Source: Bacilli bacterium (GTDB taxonomy: Bacteria; Bacillota_I; Bacilli_A; RF39; UBA660). From it: 64,000 nucleotides of DNA. Shown here piece by piece: positions 1-8,759 of this stretch. Every line of letters begins with the position of its first letter. The stretch's first letter is position 1. A model generated the notes under the pieces. The model made no database searches. It was not told the DNA's origin and saw only the letters and a program-made list of their open reading frames with translations. Location: contig JAFYEA010000025.1 in assembly GCA_017544525.1 (NCBI GenBank), positions 83,773-147,772 on the forward strand, in the 5' to 3' direction. Both the position numbers and the translations under genes were made by a program.

Positions 1-275
1 TCATAGTAGTAGCTATAACAGCAATAAGTTCAATATTTTTTTCATTTCAAGATTTCCAATCATTTATAAGAACTTATAGATATATGTTAATGCTTTTAGC
101 ATCTATGTTTGGTATTATTGGAATATTATTTGGTTTTATGATTATTATTACTAAACTATGCAATATAAAATCATTTGGTAAACCATTTTTAATACCATTT
201 TCTCCAGTTATAACAAATAACAAGAAAAAATTAATAAAAAATGGCTTATTAATACAAAATACTTATAAAGGTTAA
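1..275 (+). CDS. GerA-type spore germination protein A subunit, C-terminal fragment
   Basis: The reading frame is open from base 3 and the gene starts before the window. The visible end has a hydrophobic segment rich in Ile, Leu and Phe, then the conserved family tail with SFGKPFLIPFSP, matching the end of GerAA/SpoVAF-type integral membrane proteins. GerAA is the large membrane subunit of the germinant receptor in the spore inner membrane. It is followed two bases later by the GerC-type lipoprotein gene and then the GerAB-type permease gene, so the receptor operon is complete apart from the missing start. The assignment rests on the tail and the neighbours. Confidence 0.8.
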   Translation, partial: IVVAITAISSIFFSFQDFQSFIRTYRYMLMLLASMFGIIGILFGFMIIITKLCNIKSFGKPFLIPFSPVITNNKKKLIKNGLLIQNTYKG

Positions 276-277
276 AT

Positions 278-1309
278 ATGAAAAAGATTATAATATTATT
301 AATTAGTATTCTATTACTAAGCGGTTGCTATGATTATGTAGAAATAAATGATTTAGTAATAATAACTGGAATGTTAATAGATTATGAAAATGATAATTAT
401 GTAATAACAAATCAATTAATAGAAAATGAAAAAGAAAGTATAGTTAAAATTTATAAAACCGAAGGAAAAACAATTGATGAATGTATTTCAAAACTATCAA
501 AATTATTAAATAAAGATATCTTTATATCTCATTTAAAATCATTAATAATAACAGAAAACCTTATATATAGTAATAAAGATTATTATGATTATTTTTTAAG
601 GAATCCAAAGTCAAAAATGAACTTTAATATTTATTTCGTAGATAACAAATATAAAAATAAAGTAATAAATATATATAATGATGATAAAGGTTCATCTTTA
701 TATTTAAAAGATATGATTTCATTTAATAATAAAATTTTTTCATCTTCTACGCCACTAACATTTTTAGATTTAATATACAAAAGATTAGAATATGGTCTTG
801 AACCAATATATCCTAATATAACTGTTAATAATAATATTTTATATTTACAAAATTTAATAATATTTAAGAATAATAAAAAGATAACCTTAGATGATATAAA
901 TGGTATTTACTATAATCTAATAACAAATAATTTAATAAAAACAGATATAAATATTCCATGCGATAAAGATAACTTCTCAATATCAACTAATAATACTAAA
1001 ACAAAATTTAAATGGAAAGATAACAAACTATATGTTGATATAAAAGTTACTGGAAAAATGAATAGTTACAATTGTAAATATGATTTGAATAAGACAGATA
1101 CTATGACAATACTATCTAATTTATCAAATAAAGAATTAACAAATAATATTAATGAAATAATAAAAATAGCAAAAGATAATAATGTGGATTTTATTGGAAT
1201 AACAAATTATATTTATAAGCATAGTAAAAAGAAACTAAATATAAAAGATATAGATATTAAAACTACTGTTAAAACCACTATAACTTCTATAGGAGAACTA
1301 AGAAAATGA
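278..1309 (+). CDS. Ger(x)C family spore germination lipoprotein
   Basis: This 343-residue protein starts with a short signal peptide ending in the lipobox LLSGC, so Cys17 should be lipidated. The next residues (YDYVEINDLVIITGMLID) match the family opening, usually CWDRRELNDLAIVxGxGID. GerAC-type lipoproteins form the C subunit of the germinant receptor with the A and B membrane subunits. It lies two bases after the A gene and overlaps the B gene by ATGA, so the three are co-translated. The order A-C-B differs from the A-B-C order of the Bacillus subtilis gerA operon. The function is well supported; the germinant is unknown. Confidence 0.88.
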   Translation: MKKIIILLISILLLSGCYDYVEINDLVIITGMLIDYENDNYVITNQLIENEKESIVKIYKTEGKTIDECISKLSKLLNKDIFISHLKSLIITENLIYSNKDYYDYFLRNPKSKMNFNIYFVDNKYKNKVINIYNDDKGSSLYLKDMISFNNKIFSSSTPLTFLDLIYKRLEYGLEPIYPNITVNNNILYLQNLIIFKNNKKITLDDINGIYYNLITNNLIKTDINIPCDKDNFSISTNNTKTKFKWKDNKLYVDIKVTGKMNSYNCKYDLNKTDTMTILSNLSNKELTNNINEIIKIAKDNNVDFIGITNYIYKHSKKKLNIKDIDIKTTVKTTITSIGELRK

Positions 1310-2391
1310 AAGAAGAAAAAGTTAATAGTTTTGGATTATCCACTATGATATGTGCTTTATGTTGCTCATCTTTTTATGGTGTTTTTAGTTCATATATTAT
1401 TCATGAAACATTAAATTCTTGTATTATTTCTATATTAATAGGATATTTATTATCATTAGTTATTTCTAAATTAATACTTAATCTATTCAATATTCATTCT
1501 AATAAATCATTTGCAAATAAAATAAAACTTATATATAAAAAGATAAACATAATCATAATAATTATATCTATCCTTTGTTCTATATTTGGTTACATTCTTT
1601 TATCATATAGATTAACAACATTCTTAACTAATCAATATTTAATTGAAACTCCTAAATATTTAATACTTTTAATGATTGTCATAACAACTTACTATATTGC
1701 ATCTAAAGGAATTGAAACAACGATTAGAGTATCTACAATATGTTTCTATATTTCAACCATTATTTTTCTATTTGATTTTTTCAGTTTAATTAGTCAAATA
1801 AATTTTCAAAATTTTCTTCCTTTAATTGAAGTTAGTCTAAAAAAAATAATTATAAATGCATTATTATTTTCATTATATTTTACTATTACTACTACACAAA
1901 TATATGCCATAAAAAAAGATCAAATAACTAATAAAAACAAATTCGATAAGTATTTCTATATAATGCTATCATTCTCATTTTTTATAATATTTATTTCCAT
2001 AACAACAATGATAGGAGTTTCTGGAATAAAAGTAACATCTCTATTTGACTATCCTGTATATTCAACATTAAAAAGAATTAAATTATTTACTTTTTTAGAT
2101 TCACTTGAAAATATAAGTATTCTAGCATGGGTATATTACATTATTAATTCATGTTCTATGTTTTTATTATTTATATTTAATACGATAAAAGATTATTTTA
2201 AATTGAATAACAAAAAATCAAAAATAATTAATATTATAATTACTATTATTTCATTTAGTATTCCTAATTTTATATTCTTAAGAAACAATTATAATGAATC
2301 ATATGAATATATATATTTACCATTAATTATTGAATGTATTGTTCTATTAATAATAATTATCTCACTAATAAAAAACAGGTTAAATAAATAA
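1306..2391 (+). CDS. GerAB-type spore germination permease
   Basis: The protein has 361 residues and about ten hydrophobic segments throughout, the size and layout of GerAB proteins of the APC transporter superfamily, the germinant-sensing B subunit. It starts with an ATGA overlap on the lipoprotein gene. It is nearly all membrane, with a polar gap near residues 58-75 and a hydrophobic C terminus. The gene ends two bases before a convergent gene and no hairpin terminator separates them. A GerAB-type protein is the best reading; an unrelated APC permease is less likely given the two Ger neighbours. Confidence 0.82.
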   Translation: MKEEKVNSFGLSTMICALCCSSFYGVFSSYIIHETLNSCIISILIGYLLSLVISKLILNLFNIHSNKSFANKIKLIYKKINIIIIIISILCSIFGYILLSYRLTTFLTNQYLIETPKYLILLMIVITTYYIASKGIETTIRVSTICFYISTIIFLFDFFSLISQINFQNFLPLIEVSLKKIIINALLFSLYFTITTTQIYAIKKDQITNKNKFDKYFYIMLSFSFFIIFISITTMIGVSGIKVTSLFDYPVYSTLKRIKLFTFLDSLENISILAWVYYIINSCSMFLLFIFNTIKDYFKLNNKKSKIINIIITIISFSIPNFIFLRNNYNESYEYIYLPLIIECIVLLIIIISLIKNRLNK

Positions 2392-2392
2392 C

Positions 2393-2959
2393 CTATTTTC
2401 TTTTTAACGATTTAGCAAAATCCTCTAAATATAATTCCATAGTATCATCATCTAATAGATGTACTTCAGTTTCAGAAAAAGATGTATTTTCATATCTAGA
2501 TTTCCTAATTGCTTTTTGTTTTACATTTCCATTTTTAGTGTTAGTTTTAATATTAAAATAATCAGTAACACTATATTCTTTATCATCACCATAAATATAA
2601 TCATTACACCTATATACATTAGTTCTCATATAATAAACCACTTTATTAGAAACAGTTTCTTCATTATCATTATCATATAAAACATATGATTCTTCTTTGC
2701 ATTTTCTAATAAAACCATTTATATATCTTTGCTCATATTCATTACCTACACCACCATCAAATTGAATAACTCCATCAATTTTAACTAAATGTAAGAATAA
2801 TATTTCATATTTAGATAAACCATGAGCATTAATATAAATATCACTATCATTAACATCTTTAGAATTAAGAATTAAATTAATACAAAAATTTCTTTCTTCT
2901 TTACTCATAAATAAATTAGTAATTCTTTGTTCTATTAATATTTCATCTTCATTAGTCAT
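2393..2959 (-). CDS. Hypothetical acidic cytoplasmic protein, 188 aa
   Basis: I do not recognise this family. The product is acidic and soluble, without a signal peptide or membrane segment. The middle contains a Gly/Asp stretch (IQFDGGVGNEYEQRY) and a Tyr/Asp-rich region; the end is basic (AKSLKRK). The start is supported by a GAGGGA ribosome site nine bases upstream and by a good promoter just before it. The gene is monocistronic, transcribed away from the rpsP-khpA terminator and convergent with the germination operon. Confidence 0.6.
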   Translation of the reverse strand: MTNEDEILIEQRITNLFMSKEERNFCINLILNSKDVNDSDIYINAHGLSKYEILFLHLVKIDGVIQFDGGVGNEYEQRYINGFIRKCKEESYVLYDNDNEETVSNKVVYYMRTNVYRCNDYIYGDDKEYSVTDYFNIKTNTKNGNVKQKAIRKSRYENTSFSETEVHLLDDDTMELYLEDFAKSLKRK

Positions 2960-2984
2960 TTTACATCCCTCAAATCAAGTACAT

Positions 2985-3013
2985 ATTATACATATTAATC
3001 TTTATAAATGCAA
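2985..3013 (-). promoter_or_regulatory. Promoter for the 188-aa gene
   Basis: On the minus strand: -35 TTGCAT (3008-3013), 17-base spacer, -10 TATAAT (2985-2990) preceded by TG. It lies directly downstream of the khpA terminator and about 26 bases before the start codon. Confidence 0.6.
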
Positions 3014-3037
3014 TAAAAAAAGAACTATTACTAGTTC
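3014..3037 (-). terminator. Terminator after rpsP-khpA
   Basis: Minus strand stem GAACTA / TAGTTC with a four-base loop, followed by a run of seven to eight T. The stem begins next to the khpA stop codon, so the operon ends here without rimM or trmD. Confidence 0.8.
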
Positions 3038-3280
3038 CTAAAATGAATCTATGTTTACTTTTACTTTTTTATTACCATCATTATAAGCTTTTGCTTGTAT
3101 CAATGATTTAATACTATTAGCTATTTTACCCTTTTTACCAATTACACGCCCCATATCATCTTCAGCAACAACAATTTCAATAACTGTTTCATCCTCACTA
3201 TCGAACTGTTGAACTTTAACAAGATCTGGTTCTTTAACTAATTTCTTAACTAATAGTTCAGAAAATTCTACTAAATCCAT
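3038..3280 (-). CDS. khpA: KH-domain RNA-binding protein KhpA (YlqC)
   Basis: This 80-residue protein consists of one KH domain with the GKKG loop (MGRVIGKKGKIANSI) around residues 43-58, which contacts RNA. KhpA is a conserved small RNA chaperone of low-GC Gram-positives that pairs with KhpB (Jag) and affects cell elongation and division. It directly follows rpsP, sharing the boundary base, the usual rpsP-ylqC order. In many genomes rimM and trmD follow; here a strong terminator ends the unit instead. Length and motif fit the family exactly. Confidence 0.93.
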   Translation of the reverse strand: MDLVEFSELLVKKLVKEPDLVKVQQFDSEDETVIEIVVAEDDMGRVIGKKGKIANSIKSLIQAKAYNDGNKKVKVNIDSF

Positions 3281-3549
3281 TATTTATTATTTTTTGAATT
3301 ATGGAATTCTTCCATAACACCTACTTCACTTAAAATATTTCTAGCTGTATCTGTAGGTTGAGCTCCCTTCTTAAGCCAATTTAAAGCAGATTCTTTATTA
3401 ACATTGAATTTTTCTGCTTCTAAAGGCATATAAGTTCCTATAGATTCAATAACATTACCATCTCTTTTAGCTCTTGAATCAGCTACTACTAAACGATAAT
3501 AAGGTCTCTTCTTAGCACCCATTCTTTTTAATCTAATTTTAACTGCCAT
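3280..3549 (-). CDS. rpsP: 30S ribosomal protein S16
   Basis: The 89-residue protein opens with [19 protein letters not shown] and continues with [11 protein letters not shown], the diagnostic S16 signature, and ends in a basic Asn/Lys tail. S16 binds 16S rRNA during early 30S assembly. The start has a GGAAGGAG ribosome site, and a near-consensus promoter lies about 30-55 bases upstream. It is followed by khpA. Confidence 0.97.
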   Translation of the reverse strand: MAVKIRLKRMGAKKRPYYRLVVADSRAKRDGNVIESIGTYMPLEAEKFNVNKESALNWLKKGAQPTDTARNILSEVGVMEEFHNSKNNK

Positions 3550-3576
3550 TAATTAATCTCCTTCCTTTACCAAATA

Positions 3577-3605
3577 ATATTACTATAAATAAAAAGATAT
3601 GTCAA
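3577..3605 (-). promoter_or_regulatory. rpsP promoter
   Basis: Minus strand -35 TTGACA (3600-3605), 17-base spacer, -10 TAATAT (3577-3582). A strong housekeeping-type promoter, as expected for a ribosomal protein gene. Confidence 0.7.
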
Positions 3606-3627
3606 CCTTTTTTTGTTTACACATCTT

Positions 3628-6357
3628 TTATAATCTTATCCCTACATCTTCTTGTTGCTCTTCAACTGGAACATTAACCTTTACTTCTTCTTTTGGTTTA
3701 ACTTTTTTTACAGGTTTAAACTTACTAGATATACTTTTAACTCCTGTTTCAAATGTTTCTATTTGATCAGGTCTTAAAAGAAAATAAGCTAATTCCTCAT
3801 ATATACCCCTCGTATCTTTTGTATATCCAAATATTCCTTGTAATATAGACAATATATTTTCTTTACTTTTTCCTAGTTCATAAAGTTTTTTTATATATTT
3901 AAGTCTTCCTCCTCTTACAGCCTCTAGAATAATTTCTTTATCTTCTAAAAACATAGGATCTATTTCATCTAAAACATACATGTTTGCTTTAACAGCATCC
4001 AAAACAAACTGTCTATCTTTTTTTAATTCTTCAGGAAGTTTACTAAATGCCCAATGATTAAGTCTAATTACATCAAGTAAAAAACTCTTGTTATTTCTTA
4101 ATGTTTCTCCAATAAATTCAGGATTAAAATGATCTCTGCATGCCTTTAATGCTATTTGTCTATTGTTTTTTAATCTTTCACTTGCATATTCTAAATTGCT
4201 TCCATTTCTAGCTACTGCTATAGAAACTAGTTCTTTATCATCTTTTAATCTATCACTTGCATACTGTAAAATAAATCCAAGTTTAAATCTATTTACTAAT
4301 GAACTATACAAAGTCAAAAATAAACTCTTATCATCTTTTAATCTATCGCTAGCATATTGTAGCGGACAATTTGATAATAAATAATCACAATTACAACATG
4401 CAGTAATGATTACTTCTCTATCATCTCTTAATCTATCGCTTACATATTCTAATAGTCTTCCTACATCAAATTTCTTTTTGCCTACACTATTTAATATACT
4501 AATTATTAAATTTTTGTCATCTTTTAATCTATCACTTGCATACTGCAAAGGATGATCCATATAATAATGTTTAAAATTACAACATGCTGCATATACTACA
4601 TCTCTATCATTTCTTAATCTATCGCTTGCATATTGAAATAATTTTCCATCTCTTTTAACAACTTCAAGAACAATTTGTTTATCATCTTTAAAATTATCAT
4701 CAAGTTGTTTAAAAACATTAGGATCTGCTTCAATTGCTCTAAGCAAGAAATCTCTATCTTCAAATAATGCTTTATCTAATTCAGGAGGAGAAAAATTTAA
4801 ACTCTTTAGTGCCAATAATATAAGTTCTTTATCTGATCTATATTTCTCTGGTATAATTTCTATAAAATCTCCGTCTGTTTCTAATAGTTTTTTAATGGTT
4901 TCTCTATTTTCAAAAATACTTTCATCTATTAATCCTTCGCGACACAATCTATAATATAAAGGACGGTTTAAAATACTTAATATAAATTCCCTGTCTTTAA
5001 GTAAATCTCTTGGTATATATCCATAACAAAAATGATTTTCTCTAATCATTTCTTTAATAAATTCAGTATCCTTTTTCAAATCATTAGATAAGTATGAAAT
5101 TACTACTGGTTGAGTTCCCACTACATCTAATGCCATTTTTTTATCACTTATTGTAAATGATGATGGCATAGAAGATAAATGCATTTTTAAAAAAGCAACC
5201 CTATGTTCTTGATTTCTTAGAGTATTATAATCATCTAAAATTTTTCTTTCTTTAAGAATTCTTGCGACAAGAGGATCATTTTCCCATCCAAATCCATATC
5301 TAACACAATATAAATCTATTATTTCTTGACTACTTAATGGTTCCCTCTTCGCTGTTTTTTTTGATATTTCAACTAACCATCTTAAACCATTTATTGTAGT
5401 TAAATATTTTTTTCTTTCGTAATCGTCTAAGAAAGTAAAACTTTTTAATTTTTGTTCTAATACTGGTAACAATTCAACCTCTAAATTTTGATTTTCTTCT
5501 ATACCTCTTATTTCAGCAATAGAAGTTGTACCAAGCATTCTAATGGCGATTCTAGGCATTGAATATTTTCCATTCTCATCTTTGGTATAGTAAATATAGA
5601 AATCACCACCATCATACATCCCATCACCGCAGACTTGAGCAATTGCCGTTGGTTCGTTGGCGGTACACCATCCAGTATTTTTATTCCAAAGAGATTTTGA
5701 AAGTGCTATTGCTTGTTCTCTATTACCCTGATCATATTTTACCCATATACCATCATTAGCGACGCTTTCTCTTTTTTTAACACTTTTAAACTTTTTTTCA
5801 TAATATTCAAATAATTTTTTAAAACTTCCAGATTTTAAAATAGTTCCTGTTTCTTCATTTCTTGTTCTACCATGACTAACAAAATCCATAATATCCCTAG
5901 CACAATAGGCAATTATTTCTGGATTACAATCAACAAACTTAGCTAGTGTTTTATCACTACGTCTTTGATACGTCTCATGTCCTTCATTATATGTTCCTAA
6001 TTTTAACATACCTTGAAATATCCAATATTTTACCCACATAGGATATTTAGTATTTTCATCAGTTAAATAATTTAACCATGATTCAAGACTACTTTTTTGC
6101 ACATTAATAATAGCATCTGCATCTAATCCATTTGGAATATTCTCTCTTTTAATTACATATTTATCAAAATATAACTTTTTAATATAATCTAACTTATTAT
6201 GAGCAAATGCTTTTCCATGAATCCTTTCTAACCTATCCATATATCTTTTTATAGCTTCCGCAGGTTTATCACTCTTTTTCCTTGTATGTTTTACCTCTTC
6301 ACTTAATGCTAAATCTTTAAATAATCGATTTAAAAATTCTTCACCTTCATAATTCAT
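3628..6357 (-). CDS. Large DUF4116-type repeat protein with an N-terminal GWCTA domain
   Basis: The product has 909 residues and no signal peptide or membrane segment. Residues 1-320 form a globular region with the motif NTGWCTANEPTA near residue 230 and a following sheet-rich stretch, resembling domains seen in some phage and mobile-element proteins. From about residue 380 to 830 it is built of repeats of roughly 25-30 residues of the form YASDRLKDDKELV..A, the DUF4116 signature. The tail is Lys/Glu/Pro/Val-rich. A good ribosome site (GTAGGTGATAACATG) supports the start. It lies alone between the teichoic acid operon terminator and rpsP. Function unknown; the repeats suggest a protein-binding solenoid. 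Confidence 0.75.
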   Translation of the reverse strand: MNYEGEEFLNRLFKDLALSEEVKHTRKKSDKPAEAIKRYMDRLERIHGKAFAHNKLDYIKKLYFDKYVIKRENIPNGLDADAIINVQKSSLESWLNYLTDENTKYPMWVKYWIFQGMLKLGTYNEGHETYQRRSDKTLAKFVDCNPEIIAYCARDIMDFVSHGRTRNEETGTILKSGSFKKLFEYYEKKFKSVKKRESVANDGIWVKYDQGNREQAIALSKSLWNKNTGWCTANEPTAIAQVCGDGMYDGGDFYIYYTKDENGKYSMPRIAIRMLGTTSIAEIRGIEENQNLEVELLPVLEQKLKSFTFLDDYERKKYLTTINGLRWLVEISKKTAKREPLSSQEIIDLYCVRYGFGWENDPLVARILKERKILDDYNTLRNQEHRVAFLKMHLSSMPSSFTISDKKMALDVVGTQPVVISYLSNDLKKDTEFIKEMIRENHFCYGYIPRDLLKDREFILSILNRPLYYRLCREGLIDESIFENRETIKKLLETDGDFIEIIPEKYRSDKELILLALKSLNFSPPELDKALFEDRDFLLRAIEADPNVFKQLDDNFKDDKQIVLEVVKRDGKLFQYASDRLRNDRDVVYAACCNFKHYYMDHPLQYASDRLKDDKNLIISILNSVGKKKFDVGRLLEYVSDRLRDDREVIITACCNCDYLLSNCPLQYASDRLKDDKSLFLTLYSSLVNRFKLGFILQYASDRLKDDKELVSIAVARNGSNLEYASERLKNNRQIALKACRDHFNPEFIGETLRNNKSFLLDVIRLNHWAFSKLPEELKKDRQFVLDAVKANMYVLDEIDPMFLEDKEIILEAVRGGRLKYIKKLYELGKSKENILSILQGIFGYTKDTRGIYEELAYFLLRPDQIETFETGVKSISSKFKPVKKVKPKEEVKVNVPVEEQQEDVGIRL
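4169..4640 (-). repeat. In-gene tandem repeats coding DUF4116 units
   Basis: Six related copies of a segment near tttaatctatcgcttgcata start at about 4169, 4244, 4337, 4437, 4523 and 4613. They are 75-100 bases apart and in frame, each coding (E)YASDRL(K/R)DD. They are protein repeats, not an intergenic array. Confidence 0.8.
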
Positions 6358-6381
6358 GTTATCACCTACTATACTATAGTA

Positions 6382-6390
6382 ATTATAACA
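6382..6390 (-). promoter_or_regulatory. Extended -10 promoter for the DUF4116 gene
   Basis: Minus strand TGTTATAAT, a TGn-extended -10 box, about 25 bases before the start codon and just downstream of the terminator of the preceding operon. No convincing -35 box is visible. Confidence 0.45.
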
Positions 6391-6391
6391 T

Positions 6392-6418
6392 AAAAAAAGA
6401 TATTTTTTAGAATATCTT
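6392..6418 (-). terminator. Terminator of the teichoic acid operon
   Basis: Minus strand stem AAGATATT / AATATCTT with a six-base loop, followed by a T run. It overlaps the stop codon of the HAD gene, the last gene of the operon. Confidence 0.8.
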
Positions 6419-7001
6419 ATTTATTATTTTTAAATTTATATCCTCTTTTATATGTTATTAATTTGTTCCCTTCAACAACATAAGCATTTTTACCCATTTC
6501 TAAAAGTGGAATATCAACAGAAGAATCACTATAACAACATCCAGCAATTACACCTTGAAATAACGCATTAATTCTTCTGACTTTTTCTTGTCCTTTACAA
6601 TTTAGGCCAAGTATCTTACCTTCAGCATCAACTCTAGTACCTACTACATATTTTAATCCAAGTTTTTTTATAAAAGGACCAATCCATATTTCATATGAAG
6701 CACTTACTATAATATCATTAGGATTCTTTCTGTTTAAATACCATGCTTTAATCTTTTTCATATGAGAATTTACAAAATCATCTATAAATTTTTGCTTATT
6801 ATCAATTTTAAATATAAATGATAATAGTTCTTCTTTTACTCTTTCAAATTGAATATATCCTTTTTTATAATCCCTATTTAATAATCTTGCTTTTTTTATA
6901 GATTTAATTGTTAGTGAAGGATGCTTTCTAAGACCATATAAAACTATATCCTTGCATGAATCACCATTATAAATAGTTCCATCAAAATCATATATATTCA
7001 T
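6417..7001 (-). CDS. HAD-IB family phosphatase (phosphoserine phosphatase-like)
   Basis: The 194-residue protein has the HAD motifs in order: DFDGT at residues 4-8 (motif I, nucleophile Asp4), SAS near residue 101 (motif II), a Lys near residue 138 (motif III), and SDSSVD near residue 158 (motif IV). A helical cap of about 80 residues lies between motifs I and II, as in the SerB/HAD-IB group. It is the last gene of the teichoic acid operon, nine bases after galE. Its substrate may be a sugar or polyol phosphate of wall polymer synthesis, but that is inference from position only. Confidence 0.82.
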   Translation of the reverse strand: MNIYDFDGTIYNGDSCKDIVLYGLRKHPSLTIKSIKKARLLNRDYKKGYIQFERVKEELLSFIFKIDNKQKFIDDFVNSHMKKIKAWYLNRKNPNDIIVSASYEIWIGPFIKKLGLKYVVGTRVDAEGKILGLNCKGQEKVRRINALFQGVIAGCCYSDSSVDIPLLEMGKNAYVVEGNKLITYKRGYKFKNNK

Positions 7002-7010
7002 AATATACTC

Positions 7011-8015
7011 CTATTTATTCTTTATTATAAAATTATATGCATCTTTGCACATATCATCTATATCTTTTTCTGCTTTCCAATTTAATTCCTTTTCCGCTTT
7101 ACTAGGATCAGCATAATAAATGTCTATATCTCCAGCTCTTCTTTCGGTTATTTGATATTTAACTTTAACATTATTAACTCTTTCAAATGTATTAATAATT
7201 TCTAATACACTATATCCCCTTCCAGTACCTAAATTATATATTTTTACCCCTGGTCCTTCATCAGCTTTTTCAAGTGCTTTTATATGTCCTTTAGCTAAAT
7301 CAACTACATGAATATAATCTCTTACACCAGTTCCATCAGGAGTATCATAATCATCTCCAAAAACATTTAATATTGGTAATTCTCCAGTTGCAACTTTAAT
7401 TATATATGGCATTAAATTATTTGGAATACCATTAGGATCTTCACCAATTAAGCCTGATTCATGAGCACCAATTGGATTAAAGTATCTAAGTAGAACAACA
7501 CTAAAGTCTTCTTCAGCAACACTTACATCTTTTAATATTCTTTCAATAAAATATTTAGTAGTTCCATATGGACTATTTGTCCCTCCAACTACTGCTGTTT
7601 CTGGTACTGGTAATTCTTCTGGTGTTCCATAAACAGTAGCACTACTGCTAAAAACAATTTTATTACACTTATATTCCTTCATAACTGTTACTATAGAAAG
7701 TGTACTTCCTAAATTATTTTCATAATATCTTACTGGTAATTTAACTGATTCTCCTACTGCTTTAAGACCTGCAAAATGAATCACAGAATCTATGTGATTA
7801 TTTTCTTTAAATATTTTTCTTAAAGCATCTTTATCACAACAATCATTTTCATAAAACTTTACTTTTTTACCCGTTATTTCTTCTATCTTAGAAACAACTT
7901 CCTTCTTACTATTGACTAAGTTATCAATAATAATTACTTCATATCCTTCATTTAATAATTCAACGCAAGTATGACTACCAATATAACCACATCCCCCAGT
8001 AACTAATACTTTCAT
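7011..8015 (-). CDS. galE: UDP-glucose 4-epimerase
   Basis: The protein has 334 residues, the normal GalE length. It opens with the NAD-binding VTGGCGYIGSHT motif and has SSSATVYG and the catalytic Tyr/Lys pair in SPYGTTKY near residue 150. It interconverts UDP-glucose and UDP-galactose (some members also act on the N-acetyl forms). It sits three bases after tagH inside the wall polymer operon, so it probably supplies galactose- or GalNAc-type units for polymer decoration or linkage. Confidence 0.92.
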   Translation of the reverse strand: MKVLVTGGCGYIGSHTCVELLNEGYEVIIIDNLVNSKKEVVSKIEEITGKKVKFYENDCCDKDALRKIFKENNHIDSVIHFAGLKAVGESVKLPVRYYENNLGSTLSIVTVMKEYKCNKIVFSSSATVYGTPEELPVPETAVVGGTNSPYGTTKYFIERILKDVSVAEEDFSVVLLRYFNPIGAHESGLIGEDPNGIPNNLMPYIIKVATGELPILNVFGDDYDTPDGTGVRDYIHVVDLAKGHIKALEKADEGPGVKIYNLGTGRGYSVLEIINTFERVNNVKVKYQITERRAGDIDIYYADPSKAEKELNWKAEKDIDDMCKDAYNFIIKNK

Positions 8016-8018
8016 AGG

Positions 8019-8759
8019 TTATGCTTCCTCTCTCATAAATTCTTCATATTGTTCCATTATAGTTTCAGGATTTCCTTCATCTTTAATTAGACCTTCATGC
8101 AACCAAATAACTTTATCGCATAATTCAACTAAAGTTTTAGTACTATGTGAAACAATAATAACTGTTCTATCAGAATCACTTATTAATTCCTTCATTTTAT
8201 TATAACTTTTTTCTTTAAAGTGAATGTCACCAACGCTTAATACTTCATCAATTAACATAATATCAGTTTCTAATATTGCAGTAATTGAAAAAGCAAGTTT
8301 AGAATACATACCTGAAGAATAACTCCTAACAGGTTTATATATAAATTCTCCAAGTTCAGAGAACTCTATTATTTCATCTAGTTTTTCAGATATTTGTTCT
8401 TTGGTAAACCCGAGTAATAATCCAGACAAGAAAATATTTTCATAACCTGTTAATCTTTTTTGAAAACCAACACCAATTGATAATAATGATACTGTATTTC
8501 CATGCAAATTAACACTTCCTTTATCAGGACTAAAAATACCAGAAATTGCTCTTAAAAGAGTAGATTTTCCGGAACCATTCTTACCAGTTATTCCAAGAAT
8601 TTGACCTTTAGGGACTTCAAAAGATACACCTTTTACAGCTTTAAATAGTTTTCCACTACCTTTTCCTTTAAGACCACTTTTCTTTAAAGAAAATCTATTC
8701 ATATCTCTATAATACACATGTAAATCACTTACAGTTATTGCTATTTTATCTTTTTCCAT
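8019..8759 (-). CDS. tagH: Teichoic acid export ABC transporter ATP-binding protein TagH
   Basis: This 246-residue ATPase has Walker A GITGKNGSGKST near residue 58, the signature SSGMYSKLAFS and Walker B IMLIDEVLSVGD, the sequence style of polysaccharide/polyol-phosphate exporters (TagH, RfbE, KpsT). It energises export of lipid-linked teichoic acid across the membrane with TagG. Bacillus subtilis TagH is about twice as long because of a C-terminal extension; that part is missing here, as in short TarH proteins. It overlaps the end of tagG by one base. Confidence 0.9.
   Translation of the reverse strand: MEKDKIAITVSDLHVYYRDMNRFSLKKSGLKGKGSGKLFKAVKGVSFEVPKGQILGITGKNGSGKSTLLRAISGIFSPDKGSVNLHGNTVSLLSIGVGFQKRLTGYENIFLSGLLLGFTKEQISEKLDEIIEFSELGEFIYKPVRSYSSGMYSKLAFSITAILETDIMLIDEVLSVGDIHFKEKSYNKMKELISDSDRTVIIVSHSTKTLVELCDKVIWLHEGLIKDEGNPETIMEQYEEFMREEA

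Noticed and set aside
4163..4640. Regularly spaced DNA repeats that look like a CRISPR array
   Set aside because: The copies vary, are spaced 75-100 bases apart and lie in frame within one large gene, coding DUF4116 repeats.
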